Origin: Nakazawaea peltata
Taxonomy: Eukaryota; Ascomycota; Pichiomycetes; Alaninales; Pachysolenaceae
DNA length: 64,000 nucleotides
Reading direction: 5' to 3'
Assembly (NCBI GenBank): GCA_001599355.1
Contig: BCGQ01000007.1
Coordinates: forward strand, 376,620 to 440,619
Shown: positions 18,186-28,287 of the stretch, piece by piece
Layout: every line of letters begins with the position of its first letter
How positions within the stretch are numbered: position 1 is the first letter of the stretch
The notes under the pieces: generated by a model
Seen by the model: the letters and a program-made list of their open reading frames with translations, nothing else
Told to the model about the DNA's origin: nothing
Databases searched by the model: none
Position numbers and translations under genes: made by a program

Positions 18186-19685
18186 CTAGATGATAATTCT
18201 AACAGGAGGGGGGCTAGAATTTGAGGTAGGTGAGAGGGTGGGAGAGCCTGCAGCGGTGGTGGCAGCGGTGGAGGTGATAGCATTGTCATCGGACACTTCT
18301 GCTAACAGACGAATAACTGGCTCGAAAACAAGTTTGTCGGCATCTCCCAGCCATAATGTATCCATATGTTCGTAATCTTCAACTCTTATAACCTCTACAG
18401 GACAAGACAAATTTGCTAATGTCCTGTCAATGTCAATAAGTGAGTCTTGAGTTCCATATACAAGTAACATCGGTGTAGATATTGTTTGAGTAGGGAACGG
18501 CAGTACTCTATGCAGTTTATGTTGCTGCAGAGATAATATAAATTTACTTCCTCCGTTACCCCCTTCATCGTACATTTGAAAACGTTTGGATTTGATGATT
18601 TGAAGCCAATGAACTACAGACTTCACACTTGAAGGAGAAAACATATGCAGATATCCAATCTTTTTCTGCAGATCTGATATTTTAGCTGAGCTCCATCCAA
18701 ATAAAAGCACCAACGATTTATCAACTACCATTTTATAATAATTGTCTCCCATCAACTGCTGCCAAAACACTACACTTGGCAATATTGCCCGTTTTCCAAA
18801 TAATCTAAATAAAAATGACTGCAGAGAATTCACAAAGAAGCTCAGAACTGGATGGTTAAGTCCTCTAGGAATCATCAGTGGTGATAACCCGACAAACAAA
18901 TTGATCTTATCATTGAGTTTTGGTGAAAGAGACAACAGCAGTAAACATTGCAGAGATCCTTGACTAAATCCAATGTAAGAAATACTCTTCTGTGAAGTCA
19001 GTTCTAATATATAGTCTATGGTATTAGGTATATCGTACATCAGATACTCATCAAGAGAGTAATTCCAAAACTCCTCACTGCTAGCGCTTAACTCTACATG
19101 TTTCCTGGAATATTTGTTTCCTCGATTGTTTCCCAACCAAACATCATACCCATTATCTACTAAAATGAATGGTAAACATTTGTTTGCCAGCTGTCCGAGG
19201 ACAAAGAGCTCACTGTTAGTCAAGAGTCCATGGTGGAAATATACACATGGTTTGTGAAGGGATTTCAAATGTTGGGAATAGCTACGGTTCTTTTTACTAG
19301 TGGAATTTCCAGGACTTAATAATCCAGGAGAAATAGAGGATGATTCCAGCTCATCTTCGTTAGTTTCTATACCTAAATTCTTGGGAATAATACGATGAAT
19401 AGTTAAAAGGTACCCATCAGCAGTTTGTACGACATGTTCATGGACTTTATATCCAAATGCATGACAAATATCGACGATATCGATCAGTTTGATAATACGG
19501 GACAGGAATTCATCATCGGTTGGGGTCGTTTTCACCGGCTTCTTCTTAGTTCCCTTGTCTTCCGCCTCATCAGCATGGAAAGCCACCATCTGTTCTGATA
19601 TAGTGGAGTATAAAACACTTAATACCCGGAATACTGTGGATATAAGTAACAGCACTGTTTCTAAAAATAGTCTAGTGAACGGCAT
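18186..19685 (-). CDS. TGL1: Steryl ester hydrolase Tgl1
   Basis: A lipid-droplet alpha/beta hydrolase that releases sterols and fatty acids from steryl esters. It has an N-terminal membrane hairpin (about 5-27), the lipase N-terminal segment ending HEHVVQTADGYLLTIHRI, the oxyanion HHG (151-153), the nucleophile elbow GFSQGS (Ser241), and a late YEHMDTLW carrying the catalytic His. SSVKSVVHWLQI and KRFQMYDEG are close to S. cerevisiae Tgl1. CTG at 245, 249 and 250 gives GSAQCLAAL, as in the family. The length of 499 residues is slightly shorter than Tgl1, which has a longer disordered tail. Confidence 0.92.
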   Translation of the reverse strand: MPFTRLFLETVLLLISTVFRVLSVLYSTISEQMVAFHADEAEDKGTKKKPVKTTPTDDEFLSRIIKLIDIVDICHAFGYKVHEHVVQTADGYLLTIHRIIPKNLGIETNEDELESSSISPGLLSPGNSTSKKNRSYSQHLKSLHKPCVYFHHGLLTNSELFVLGQLANKCLPFILVDNGYDVWLGNNRGNKYSRKHVELSASSEEFWNYSLDEYLMYDIPNTIDYILELTSQKSISYIGFSQGSLQCLLLLSLSPKLNDKINLFVGLSPLMIPRGLNHPVLSFFVNSLQSFLFRLFGKRAILPSVVFWQQLMGDNYYKMVVDKSLVLLFGWSSAKISDLQKKIGYLHMFSPSSVKSVVHWLQIIKSKRFQMYDEGGNGGSKFILSLQQHKLHRVLPFPTQTISTPMLLVYGTQDSLIDIDRTLANLSCPVEVIRVEDYEHMDTLWLGDADKLVFEPVIRLLAEVSDDNAITSTAATTAAGSPTLSPTSNSSPPPVRIII

Positions 19686-19822
19686 CCTCGAGTTCTAGCG
19701 ACCTACTACGGTTCTTCCGTGGCTTCGATGGCCTTTAGTTCGCTGTTTGTGCCATTTTTGAGCCCCAGACTCTACGCGCGCTTAGTTTTTCGTGGCCCCA
19801 GCGCACATCTGAAAAAGGGAAA

Positions 19823-19872
19823 CTCAGCTCAGCTTAGCTCATCTCAGCTCATCTCAGTGCGTCTCAGAGCAT
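19823..19872. repeat. Ten-base-pair tandem repeat, five units
   Basis: Five consecutive 10-mers close to CTCAGCTCAT fill 19823-19872, about 140 bases upstream of the TGL1 start. The units differ at one to four bases each. A 10-bp period equals roughly one helical turn. Confidence 0.6.
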
Positions 19873-20042
19873 CCCCTAAAAAAATTGAGCGGTCAAAGCT
19901 GAACTAATTTAGTTCGGACGAGGAGAAGATTAGTGAAATACAAAAGGTTACGGTGAAAAACATAAAGAGACAGCACCTGACTGTATCACCTACTGTATTT
20001 GGATCCAGATCCATTCATTATTTTATATAGCTATATGTCATT

Positions 20043-20234
20043 TCAATTCTTGTCTCCTGACAGAATAGGGGTATAGTGGTATTGGAATGGGAACTCCAGC
20101 TCAGTTATTCCCCTATATATAGATGTAAGCGAATATTGATCATAGTAATATTGCAGAGCCAGCTCAAGATGAGCCAAGTGACTGACAAAACTTAATAAAG
20201 GGGTTTCGATATCGGATTGAATAACAAAGTGCAT
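20043..20234 (-). CDS. Possible 63-residue protein of unknown function
   Basis: An ATG in an A-rich context (CAAAATG) opens 63 codons beginning MHFVIQSDIETPLLS and ending ASGDKN (last CTG read as Ala). TATATAAA lies about 55 bases upstream on the same strand, and TATATA-type 3' signals follow the stop. The sequence is mixed hydrophobic and acidic with three consecutive Tyr, has no signal peptide, and contains five CTG codons. It sits alone between TGL1 and the next gene with a long upstream region. I do not recognise a family. It may be a true small gene; support is the promoter-like context only. Confidence 0.4.
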   Translation of the reverse strand: MHFVIQSDIETPLLSFVSHLAHLELALQYYYDQYSLTSIYRGITELEFPFQYHYTPILSGDKN

Positions 20235-20264
20235 TTTGGTGTTGATGCTCTCTAAACAAAACAA

Positions 20265-21260
20265 GGATACCTAACCTCCTTTATATATGAGATGAACAAA
20301 CCTATTTTTATGCTTATTTTTGTACACGCCATCTAGATTTATTTCTTCTTAGTACAATATGCAGCTTCTAGCGTTCTTTGCACATGTTAGATTTTTTTTT
20401 TTTAGCTCTGTTTTTCATACGAAGATCGGAGGAAGATCGAAGGAAAAATAGAGCCGTTCAACGGTCAAGAAGAGTCTATTGCAGTATGGGTCTGACCAGC
20501 AAGATTAGCTGAGCTATTATATCTACCCAGGACCATACAAATTCATTCTCCAACCCGTTCCAATATCCACCATTCCACACCTCTCTTCTCTTATTAATCC
20601 TCCTAACGCCCTTCATCACCTCATCGCCGCATTTTTTCGCACATGCTACAGAAATTTTGTTTCACTGCAAAAAGAATCTGGGCGTTAATTGATTTGCATG
20701 TGATATTTCTTCCACACATATCACAAACCCTCAAATTGGTGTTTATTTTTATTCCCTCATAATCCATGAGAAGGGCGAGCCTTTCGTCCCGACTTATTTT
20801 AAATCCGAATAGCCGACCAAATCATTAGATCCTTGTAAAAAGTGCGACCGTATAGGAAAGGTAGAGGTGGTAGATACGTTTGGTTATCTCCAGCTATTTC
20901 ATGCTTAATTTTTGTAGAATCAGGCTATTTTAGTCGCCTCAATTTCTTCTAGCACTCTTCAGCTCCGTTTCCATAGTAAATTAGGCTTGAAAAATAGTCT
21001 GAAAAATATGGTGACAGATTTCTTTTTATATAAAATATAAAGGGGTCAGCATAATTATTACCCCTCTATTTCAACAATGGGTCAGTCATCAATAGAGGCA
21101 GTATTTATCAAGATTATCTTGAATGATAGTTGTTTAACTGCTCTGACATAAATCAAGGTCCATAATGCGCTATACAGGTAATGTAAATGAATGGATAATA
21201 AATAAATTGATAATAAATAAATAAATACATAATAAATAATCAAGGATCCAAACCTCCATC
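20265..21260. other. Gene-free interval with an AATAAATA simple repeat
   Basis: About 1 kb upstream of the possible small gene and downstream of the gene at 21261. Nothing gene-like is seen. At 21190-21240, just 3' of the neighbouring gene, ATAATAAATAAAT is repeated several times, resembling the spacer of the hairpin array at 47731. Confidence 0.5.
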
Positions 21261-21896
21261 TCATTTTAACAGTTCAAGTTCTTGTTGTTGTTTAATACGT
21301 TCCAGTTCCATGAACTGTCTCTTAGTTGGACGCTGTAATGCAACATTTGGTCTTTCCATTTCTTTAGATATCACCTCCTCATCTATGACAGCACCGTTCA
21401 TCTCAGGTACAAACTTGGCATACTTGTAATTTCTGATCTCTTCCAAATCACTCTGTTGCTCTGAATTCAAGTTATCAAATAACCAAGCTCTAGTTTGTAA
21501 TTGGTAACGATAAAATTTACTGAAAACATTCTCGTATCCATCATTCCATCTATTAAAGAACACCAGGTAAGTGGCAATCCCGAATATGAGCCATCTCCCA
21601 ATACTACGGACACCGGTATCAAACCCAAGCTTAGTATTGATCCTCTTCAACTCCTTATACCGTCCATTGTAAATTTCACTCATCGGTCTTGGAACGTATG
21701 ACAATTGTTTCATTTTCTCTCTCATCACTTGATACTCCGACAGATCTCTTGGGATTTCACTGAACAGCGAGGGTTCCCTTCCTGGCACTTTGTACTCTGA
21801 AGGATATCCTTGTGGGGGTCTAGCATCAGTCAAATCATAAGGATTATAAGGCAGTTTTGGCTGTTTCCAGCCCGGAGGATTTGGCTGACGTTCCAT
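21261..21896 (-). CDS. Single-pass membrane protein, probably mitochondrial, family uncertain
   Basis: A 211-residue protein with a Pro/Tyr-rich, basic N-terminus (GWKQPKLPYNPYD), a helical charged segment, one predicted membrane helix at about 102-117 (GRWLIFGIATYLVFF), and a charged, Gln/Glu-rich C-terminus. The layout (no cleavable presequence, one central helix, basic before and mixed after) is like accessory subunits of complex I or other inner-membrane proteins. I cannot name the family. It is divergent from GUP1, with 233 bases between start codons. Confidence 0.6.
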   Translation of the reverse strand: MERQPNPPGWKQPKLPYNPYDLTDARPPQGYPSEYKVPGREPSLFSEIPRDLSEYQVMREKMKQLSYVPRPMSEIYNGRYKELKRINTKLGFDTGVRSIGRWLIFGIATYLVFFNRWNDGYENVFSKFYRYQLQTRAWLFDNLNSEQQSDLEEIRNYKYAKFVPEMNGAVIDEEVISKEMERPNVALQRPTKRQFMELERIKQQQELELLK

Positions 21897-22129
21897 TGGT
21901 GCCTCTTTTTCTCACTCTTTTACTGACTCCGGATCTTACTTCCTCACTGTCTCTCTCTCTCTCCACTACTAATCACCCCACCAAAAAATGTGGGGTCAAA
22001 AATAGGGATTTTTGATAATTTGCTAAACAAAACACAGACACGTCAGGGCTTCAAAAATCGGCGCTTCTGTAAAGGAGACAAACTTTACGCTGCAAGGAAG
22101 GTCCGAACTACTGCAGGATAATTCTAAGG

Positions 22130-23917
22130 ATGAATATCGTAAAGGGATTCGGCTATTTTTTCAGTCTTGAGCTGTTGGATTCGAGATTGGTTCCTGCTCC
22201 CGGATCTCTGCAGCTGCGGCTGGCTATGAAAAGGGCGGGGGAATCACGCTGGAAGACTCGTGAATTCCTGATCTACCTGGTGGTATTTCTGATATGTATC
22301 CCATTAATGTTCAGGGCTGCCATGACTCTGTCCAACGAGACTAGTCCTAACTATTGGATTTACCAGAAGATCTTGAGTCAAGGTTGGATTTTCGGTCGTA
22401 AAGTTGATAACTCCGATCTGCAATATCGTTTCTTCCGTAACAACTTCCCATTGTTGGTCTTGTTGTTGGTACTGCACGTTGCCTTGAAGAAAGGTGTCAT
22501 GAAGTACCAGAGGAACGCTCATGGTGCCAAACTGAAACTGTCAATTGACGCAGCATTGAACTTTGATTTCATCTTCGGGTTGATATTTTTATTTGCAATT
22601 CACGGTTTCAACAGTATTAGAATCGCCATGCACGTTACAATTAACTACTTGGTAGGTAAATATGTACCGAACCGTAAACTGAAACAGTTAGTGACGTGGT
22701 TTTATGCTATTTCGACCTTGTTCTTCAATGATCGTTACCGTTTAGTCAAGTTTGGATCTATTGTTCCATTTTTGTCATTTTTGGATGGGTTCAAGGGAAT
22801 AGTCGAGAGATGGGATGTCTTTTATAATTTCACTGTCTTACGTATGATTAGTTTTAATGTTGATTATGTTAAACAAATGGATGCTCTCGATGCCAAGGCT
22901 TCTTCAAAGGATGTCGGGATTGAAGATGTTGGTGGAGACAGTGGGTCGGAACAACATAATAAAATTGAGAAAATGGACATTGCAGCACCTGCTACTCCAA
23001 AATACCCAGCTGAAAGGGAACGTTTGGATCTGGTATTGCCCCTCTCAGATTACAATGTTCAGAATTACATTGCATACTTGACTTATGCTCCTCTTTTCAT
23101 TGCAGGTCCTATCATCACCTTCAATGATTATATTTATCAGAGCCGTCACACTTCTCCAGTATTGACTCGTAAATTCGTAGGTGTTTATTTACTGCGTTTC
23201 ATCGTGGATATTATGAGTATGGAGCTCATTCTCCATTATATATATGTAGTAGCCGTATCTAAACTGAAGCTGTGGCACAACGACACTCCATTCCAAATCT
23301 CAATGATTGGATTATTCAACCTTAATATCATTTATATGAAATTATTGATACCTTGGAGATTTTTCCGTCTTTGGGCATTGCTCGATGATATCGATCCACC
23401 TGAAAATATGCTCCGTTGTGTCAATAACAATAACTCTCTGTTAAGTTTCTGGCGTGCTTGGCATCGCTCCTTCAGTCGTTGGTCAATCAGATATCTTTAC
23501 GTCCCTCTTGGTGGAGCAAATAATCGGGTGCTCACTTCTTTATGTGTATTTTCATTTGTAGCCATCTGGCATGATATCCAATTGAAATTATTATTATGGG
23601 GTTGGCTTATTGTGCTTTTCTTGCTCCCAGAGATCTTATTATCGTCTTATTTCAGAAAGAATTACCTGGATAAATGGTGGTATCGCCATGTTTGTTGTCT
23701 TGGAGGTGTAGTAAACATTTGGATGATGATGATTCTGAACTTATTTGGATTCTGTCTTGGTCTGGATGGTACTAAAGACTTCCTCAACAAATTACTTATG
23801 TCTTTTGAAGGATTTAAATTCTTTATCATCAGTTCTCTGTGTCTCTTTGTTGGGGTTCAAGTTCAAAATGAGTTACGTGAACATGAAAAGCGTAAAGGAA
23901 TTGATGTCAGATGCTAA
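22130..23917 (+). CDS. GUP1: MBOAT O-acyltransferase Gup1
   Basis: A multipass ER enzyme that remodels GPI-anchor lipids by adding a very-long-chain fatty acid; it affects wall, rafts and glycerol phenotypes. The N-terminus has LELLDSRLVP and KRAGESRWKTREF, the Gup1-type start. About ten hydrophobic helices follow. MBOAT signatures are FWRAWHRSF (His445) with IRYLYVPLGG, and the second conserved His in AIWHDI (His481). A hydrophilic loop at about 245-300 is variable. The length of 595 residues is normal for the family. Confidence 0.95.
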   Translation: MNIVKGFGYFFSLELLDSRLVPAPGSLQLRLAMKRAGESRWKTREFLIYLVVFLICIPLMFRAAMTLSNETSPNYWIYQKILSQGWIFGRKVDNSDLQYRFFRNNFPLLVLLLVLHVALKKGVMKYQRNAHGAKLKLSIDAALNFDFIFGLIFLFAIHGFNSIRIAMHVTINYLVGKYVPNRKLKQLVTWFYAISTLFFNDRYRLVKFGSIVPFLSFLDGFKGIVERWDVFYNFTVLRMISFNVDYVKQMDALDAKASSKDVGIEDVGGDSGSEQHNKIEKMDIAAPATPKYPAERERLDLVLPLSDYNVQNYIAYLTYAPLFIAGPIITFNDYIYQSRHTSPVLTRKFVGVYLLRFIVDIMSMELILHYIYVVAVSKLKLWHNDTPFQISMIGLFNLNIIYMKLLIPWRFFRLWALLDDIDPPENMLRCVNNNNSLLSFWRAWHRSFSRWSIRYLYVPLGGANNRVLTSLCVFSFVAIWHDIQLKLLLWGWLIVLFLLPEILLSSYFRKNYLDKWWYRHVCCLGGVVNIWMMMILNLFGFCLGLDGTKDFLNKLLMSFEGFKFFIISSLCLFVGVQVQNELREHEKRKGIDVRC

Positions 23918-23961
23918 CATATTATATTATAAATAAGAAATGCTATATATTTAAACGATAT

Positions 23962-24654
23962 TTACTTGTAAATCTTTTTGTATTCACCTGGAGTCATCAT
24001 TTTGGCACCATTTTGAGCCCAGAGACCTCTTCTTTTACGTTTCAGTAACAGCTCCAAAGAACGGTAACGTTTTTCTGCTCCATCGAATTCTGCGCTCAGC
24101 AGTCCACCTTCATAAACTATTCCTATCCCATTCTTGATCATCTGCTCACTGACATCGCAATAACCCCCCTGCCACCAACGCCAGATCATTACTTTCCCCA
24201 CTACTCTACGATACTGATCGATGGAAAGAGGTTTCACCCAAAGATTACGTCCCAATACATAGTCACGGAGCCATTGTAACAGCTCATCACTGAATGGTTG
24301 GGCTGGTTTCCCAAAATGCAGTCTCTCTGGAGCATCCACTCCACATAAACGAATATGTAATGTCTGATTCTTATTACCTCTGAAATCGTTAATCTTGGGA
24401 TATGGTCTCAATGGAGAACCCCATCCAGCCAATTTTCCACCAGGCATGTGATAAAAATGGAAGTTATCCCCATCCCCAACTGAGGTGACTCGTCCGTACA
24501 AATACCTTTTACGGAAGATCAGCGATGGGATGGACATGGATGTCGCTACTCTTTTCAAATTGTAGGTATAAAATCTGTATCCGCCAAATATCGATCCTGT
24601 AAGGATCGCAGTCCCCAATAGTACATCGGGATGAAGAATACCAACTTCACTCAT
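23962..24654 (-). CDS. LCL3: Mitochondrial membrane-anchored nuclease Lcl3
   Basis: A staphylococcal-nuclease-fold protein of fungi with an N-terminal membrane anchor (about 9-28). The nuclease core shows the Ca-binding Asp pair (GDGDNF, 60-65) and catalytic Arg-Glu-Arg: R102 in IRLCGVDAPE with E110, and R149 or R150 in DQYRRVVGKV. The FGKPAQPFSDE segment is typical of Lcl3. The length of 230 residues is normal. Function in chronological lifespan is known only from S. cerevisiae deletions. Convergent with GUP1 (44-base gap). Confidence 0.92.
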   Translation of the reverse strand: MSEVGILHPDVLLGTAILTGSIFGGYRFYTYNLKRVATSMSIPSLIFRKRYLYGRVTSVGDGDNFHFYHMPGGKLAGWGSPLRPYPKINDFRGNKNQTLHIRLCGVDAPERLHFGKPAQPFSDELLQWLRDYVLGRNLWVKPLSIDQYRRVVGKVMIWRWWQGGYCDVSEQMIKNGIGIVYEGGLLSAEFDGAEKRYRSLELLLKRKRRGLWAQNGAKMMTPGEYKKIYK

Positions 24655-25130
24655 CTCGACTCTTCCCTTACTTAAACCTCACCTTACTTGCTGTCTAATG
24701 TAGATTATGCTAAACACAGTTTGAAGCACTGTCTCTACCAAATATTCCAAAACTTCACTCTACCGTCGCAGATATCCTCTATGTGAGCTCCTCTAGCTCC
24801 CCTACCTCAAAATATTGTCCTTCACACCCTACAAGATTTCACCTCTTCTCCCTCTTCTTTCCAAGAGCCCATCGATCTCTGCAAAACGAAAACAAATTAC
24901 CCGATCCGGCAAACAGTATCAATTTCATTTTGCTAAAACGGAAATTTACACAATTATGGAGAAGGTCGTGCACGCCCAACTCAAATGCTCACAAGAGGCC
25001 TATGATCGATTAGAGTCAGGAATAACCGAGAGCAATAAGGGGAGCCTGTGATCGAATATAGACGAAGAAAAGAGTGAGATCAGTAAAGATCGAAGTGATC
25101 TGTTATTATATTGCATAGAGAATCATTACA
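24655..25130. other. Divergent promoter between LCL3 and MMS2
   Basis: About 480 bases. Two overlapping + strand frames (24783-25051) are pyrimidine-rich and end before MMS2. No conserved features are visible, so they are taken as leader or promoter sequence. Confidence 0.45.
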
Positions 25131-25699
25131 ATGTCGAAAGTGTAAGTATATTCGGCCTGAGGAGAATCGGCCGATATGATCAGGAGAAGACGGAAGGTGT
25201 TTGTAAGGTGAGTGGCACTGATGTGATCATCTTCCTTACTGGTCTAATGAGTTTGTTTGCAAATAGAATGCCTTACTAACTGCCTTGAAGTCCTCGTAAT
25301 TTCAAATTATTAGAAGAGTTGGAGAAAGGTGAGAAGGGATTAGGACTGGAATCATGTTCCTATGGATTAAGTGACGCCGATGATATTACCATGACATACT
25401 GGAATGGCACAATTTTGGGGCCTCCAAACTCCAGTCATGAAAACCGTATCTATTCTTTAACTTTAGAATGTGGAGAGAGCTATCCAGAGAAACCTCCAAT
25501 TGTCAAATTTGTCAGCAAGATTAACTTGCCATGTGTGAACCAACAGAATGGGGTTGTTGAGCCAAGTAAATTCTCTACATTGGGCAATTGGAAGCGTAGT
25601 TATAACATGGAGGTTGTGTTATTAGAGTTGAGAAAAGAGATGCTGAACGGAGCTAACCGTAAACTTCCCCAACCAGCTGAAGGTGCCACTTTTTTTTAG
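25131..25699 (+). CDS. MMS2: Ubiquitin-conjugating enzyme variant Mms2, one intron
   Basis: A catalytically inert E2 partner of Ubc13 for Lys63-linked ubiquitin chains in error-free postreplication repair. Exon 1 is 25131-25141 (only 11 bases: Met-Ser-Lys plus two bases) and exon 2 is 25291-25699, giving 139 residues starting MSKVPRNFKLLEELEKGEK. The donor is GTAAGT, TACTAAC lies at 25274-25280, and the acceptor AAG is ten bases on. The active-site cysteine is absent, as in the UEV class; TYWNGTILGPP and YPEKPPIVKFVSKINLP are the E2-fold landmarks. CTG at residue 122 gives KEMA, as in homologues. Confidence 0.96.
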
Positions 25700-25767
25700 T
25701 ATATAACGATTAAGGTATGAGAAACTACAAAATTTATCGTAAGAGTCGTATCATAATCCATTTCTAC

Positions 25768-26106
25768 TTATTTCTCGTACTTGTAATAAGCTTCACGAAG
25801 AACCTTATCGGCATCCAAGAATCGCTGTAGTATATCATCACCACTATGAGATGTCTTGTATTGTTCATTGAATCTTTCATAATTATTGGTATTGGAATCG
25901 GTGACCTCCACTAACCGCCCGCTTTTATATTTATGGAATACTCTCTTAAAAGGAAGGCATATGATCTCCGACCCGTTGAATGTACACTGATTCTGCACTA
26001 GTTCGTAGGTCTCGTAAGTTGCCCCCGAACCATCACCTTTCATGTCCTTGTCACAGTACTTTTCTAGCACCTCATTTCTTGGGAAAACTGGAATAGGTGG
26101 AGCCAT
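25768..26106 (-). CDS. SOM1: Mitochondrial inner membrane peptidase subunit Som1
   Basis: A small intermembrane-space subunit that works with Imp1/Imp2 to mature certain proteins. The start MAPPIPVFP and the paired-cysteine core, C-x8-C followed by LPFKRVF, match Som1, as does EVTDSNTN close behind. A helical C-terminal extension makes it 112 residues against 74 in S. cerevisiae. The frame extends to 26121, but MAPP is the conserved start. It is convergent with MMS2, separated by 68 bases. Confidence 0.82.
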   Translation of the reverse strand: MAPPIPVFPRNEVLEKYCDKDMKGDGSGATYETYELVQNQCTFNGSEIICLPFKRVFHKYKSGRLVEVTDSNTNNYERFNEQYKTSHSGDDILQRFLDADKVLREAYYKYEK

Positions 26107-26379
26107 CACGATATCAAACACCTCAACTATTTGCCCTTCTATTATCTAACACACCACCGCGCCTTCTCTCTCTCGTCTATATTTAGAAACCACTAACTTT
26201 AATTTTTGCTCTTTTCGAACTAAATACTCATTTTCCCATCGGTTCCCTCATTTTTCATATTTAAGTTGATGGATTTCATTTCAGGTCTCGACGCGCGGTG
26301 AAACTGATCTTGATCTACGAGGCTTCAATTAGAGGACGAGAAAGTTGGAATACGAGTGCGCGCGCTATATAGAGCAAGA

Positions 26380-28017
26380 ATGAAGTTTGAAAGTGTTAAA
26401 GAGGCAAGCTTGAAGCATCTCAAGCCTGAAGGTGCCGTTTATGGGTATGGTACTGCTGGATTCCGTATGGACGCCAGTAAGTTGGACAGTATTTCATTTG
26501 CAGTGGGAGTTTTGGCCTGCTTGAGATCTGCTAAATTGGGTGGTAAGACCATTGGAGTTATGATCACTCTGTCACATAATCCACCAAAGGACAATGGTGT
26601 CAAGGTAGTCGATCCAATGGGTGAGATGTTATCACTGGACTGGGAAAAGTATGCTACTGCTCTTGCCAATGCAACTGACTCCAATGATTTGATCACTCAA
26701 ATTGGGAAAATCGTAGACCTGGAACAAATTGATCTTACAGTTGCACCAACTGTTGTTCTTGGTAGAGATACTAGAGAATCTGGACCTCTGCTTCTGGCCA
26801 CTCTCATTGAGCTGCTTAAGAGTTGGAAATCTCCAGACACCACTATTCACGATTTTGGAATTCTTACAACACCTCAATTGCACTATTTGACTCGTTGTTC
26901 AAATGACCCAAGTTTTGGTGAGTTCTCTGAAGAGGGTTATTATAAGAAATTGAGTGAAAGTTTCAAGAAACATCACCTGGTTATTGCCCCAACCACCGAG
27001 AATCCTCCATTGAATAAGATCACTGTTGACCTGCTGAACGGTGTCGGTGCTGCCAAGCTTAAACTGTTACAACCTTATTTCGAGGGATATGTTAACTTTG
27101 ATGTAATCAACAGCCGCTACGACGTTCCTGATCTGTTGAATGTCGATTGTGGTCTGGATTTCGTTAAGACCAACCAGAAATTACCAGCTGGAGTAGATTC
27201 TCCAGAACCAGGAAGATTGTACTGCTCTTTTGACGGAGATGCCGACAGAATTGTCTTCTATTATGTCGACTCTACCCAGAAGTTCCATTTGCTTGATGGT
27301 GACAAAATTGCTACTATGTTGCTGCAGTTTTTCACATCTCTTTTGAAGCCTCTTCAAACTGAACAAGGTGGAACTGGTTCCCTTACAGTTGGAATCGTTC
27401 AAACAGCCTATGCTAATGGAAGCTCTACAAACTTTATCGAGTCTCATTTAAATATTCCTGTTATCTGTACTCCAACTGGTGTTAAGCATTTGCATCACAG
27501 AGCTCAAGAGTTCGATGTCGGTGTCTATTTTGAAGCAAACGGACATGGTACTGTCTTGTTCTCCGACAAGCTCATCAAGTATGCTGAGACAACCAATTTG
27601 GCCGACCCAGTGCTTCAAGCCAACGTCATTCGTTTACGTACTTTAGCTGACCTCATCAACCAGACTGTAGGTGATGCCATTTCTGATCTCTTACTGGTTG
27701 TAGTTGTATGCATGGGCCTTGGTCTTTCAGCTTCCCAATGGGATGCTCTGTACACCGACTTGCCTAACAAGTTGGCTAAAGTTATTGTTCTGGATAGAAC
27801 CGCATTCACTACCTCCGATCTGGAAAGAAAGTTGGTCACCCCAGACGGCTTACAACTGAAGATTGATAGCATAGTTGCTGACTACACAAATGGAAGATCT
27901 TTTGTCCGTGCCAGTGGTACCGAGGATCTGGTCAGAGTCTACGCTGAGCTGGCATCAGAAGCCGATTGTTTAGAATTATCCGACAGAGTTGTCGCCCTGG
28001 TCAAGCAATTTTCCTAG
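26380..28017 (+). CDS. PCM1: Phosphoacetylglucosamine mutase
   Basis: A cytosolic alpha-D-phosphohexomutase that interconverts GlcNAc-6-P and GlcNAc-1-P for UDP-GlcNAc, hence chitin, N-glycans and GPI anchors. Landmarks: YGTAGFR near the start, the phosphoserine loop TLSHNPPKDNG (Ser65), the metal loop DGDADR (from about residue 285), the sugar-binding EANGHGT, and the C-terminal phosphate-binding RASGTEDLVRVYAE. The start at 26380 (MKFESVKEAS) is the first ATG; the 545-residue product agrees with the family. Confidence 0.95.
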   Translation: MKFESVKEASLKHLKPEGAVYGYGTAGFRMDASKLDSISFAVGVLACLRSAKLGGKTIGVMITLSHNPPKDNGVKVVDPMGEMLSLDWEKYATALANATDSNDLITQIGKIVDLEQIDLTVAPTVVLGRDTRESGPLLLATLIELLKSWKSPDTTIHDFGILTTPQLHYLTRCSNDPSFGEFSEEGYYKKLSESFKKHHLVIAPTTENPPLNKITVDLLNGVGAAKLKLLQPYFEGYVNFDVINSRYDVPDLLNVDCGLDFVKTNQKLPAGVDSPEPGRLYCSFDGDADRIVFYYVDSTQKFHLLDGDKIATMLLQFFTSLLKPLQTEQGGTGSLTVGIVQTAYANGSSTNFIESHLNIPVICTPTGVKHLHHRAQEFDVGVYFEANGHGTVLFSDKLIKYAETTNLADPVLQANVIRLRTLADLINQTVGDAISDLLLVVVVCMGLGLSASQWDALYTDLPNKLAKVIVLDRTAFTTSDLERKLVTPDGLQLKIDSIVADYTNGRSFVRASGTEDLVRVYAELASEADCLELSDRVVALVKQFS

Positions 28018-28287
28018 ATCTACTACATATAACTAAAATATTTCTTTTCCATTAACTATGTATCCCTGCCCCGGTTACCCACCTATATTCCATACCCCAT
28101 CCCCTTGCCCTTCTTTGAATATAAGCCTCCAAACTCGTTTTAAAGATGTGCGGCTGTAGCTGTCGTTTAACTCGGCATTTAAACGAAAATCCAGTTAGCG
28201 CCGCAGAAATATATTAAAGACATCGAGCCGAGAAAATTAAAGACTAAATTAAGCTTTATTAGTTCGCCGATTGAAGAAATTAGCATC

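Noticed and set aside
24783-25051. Two overlapping + strand frames before MMS2
   Set aside because: Pyrimidine-rich, overlapping in two frames and without family features; probably promoter or leader.
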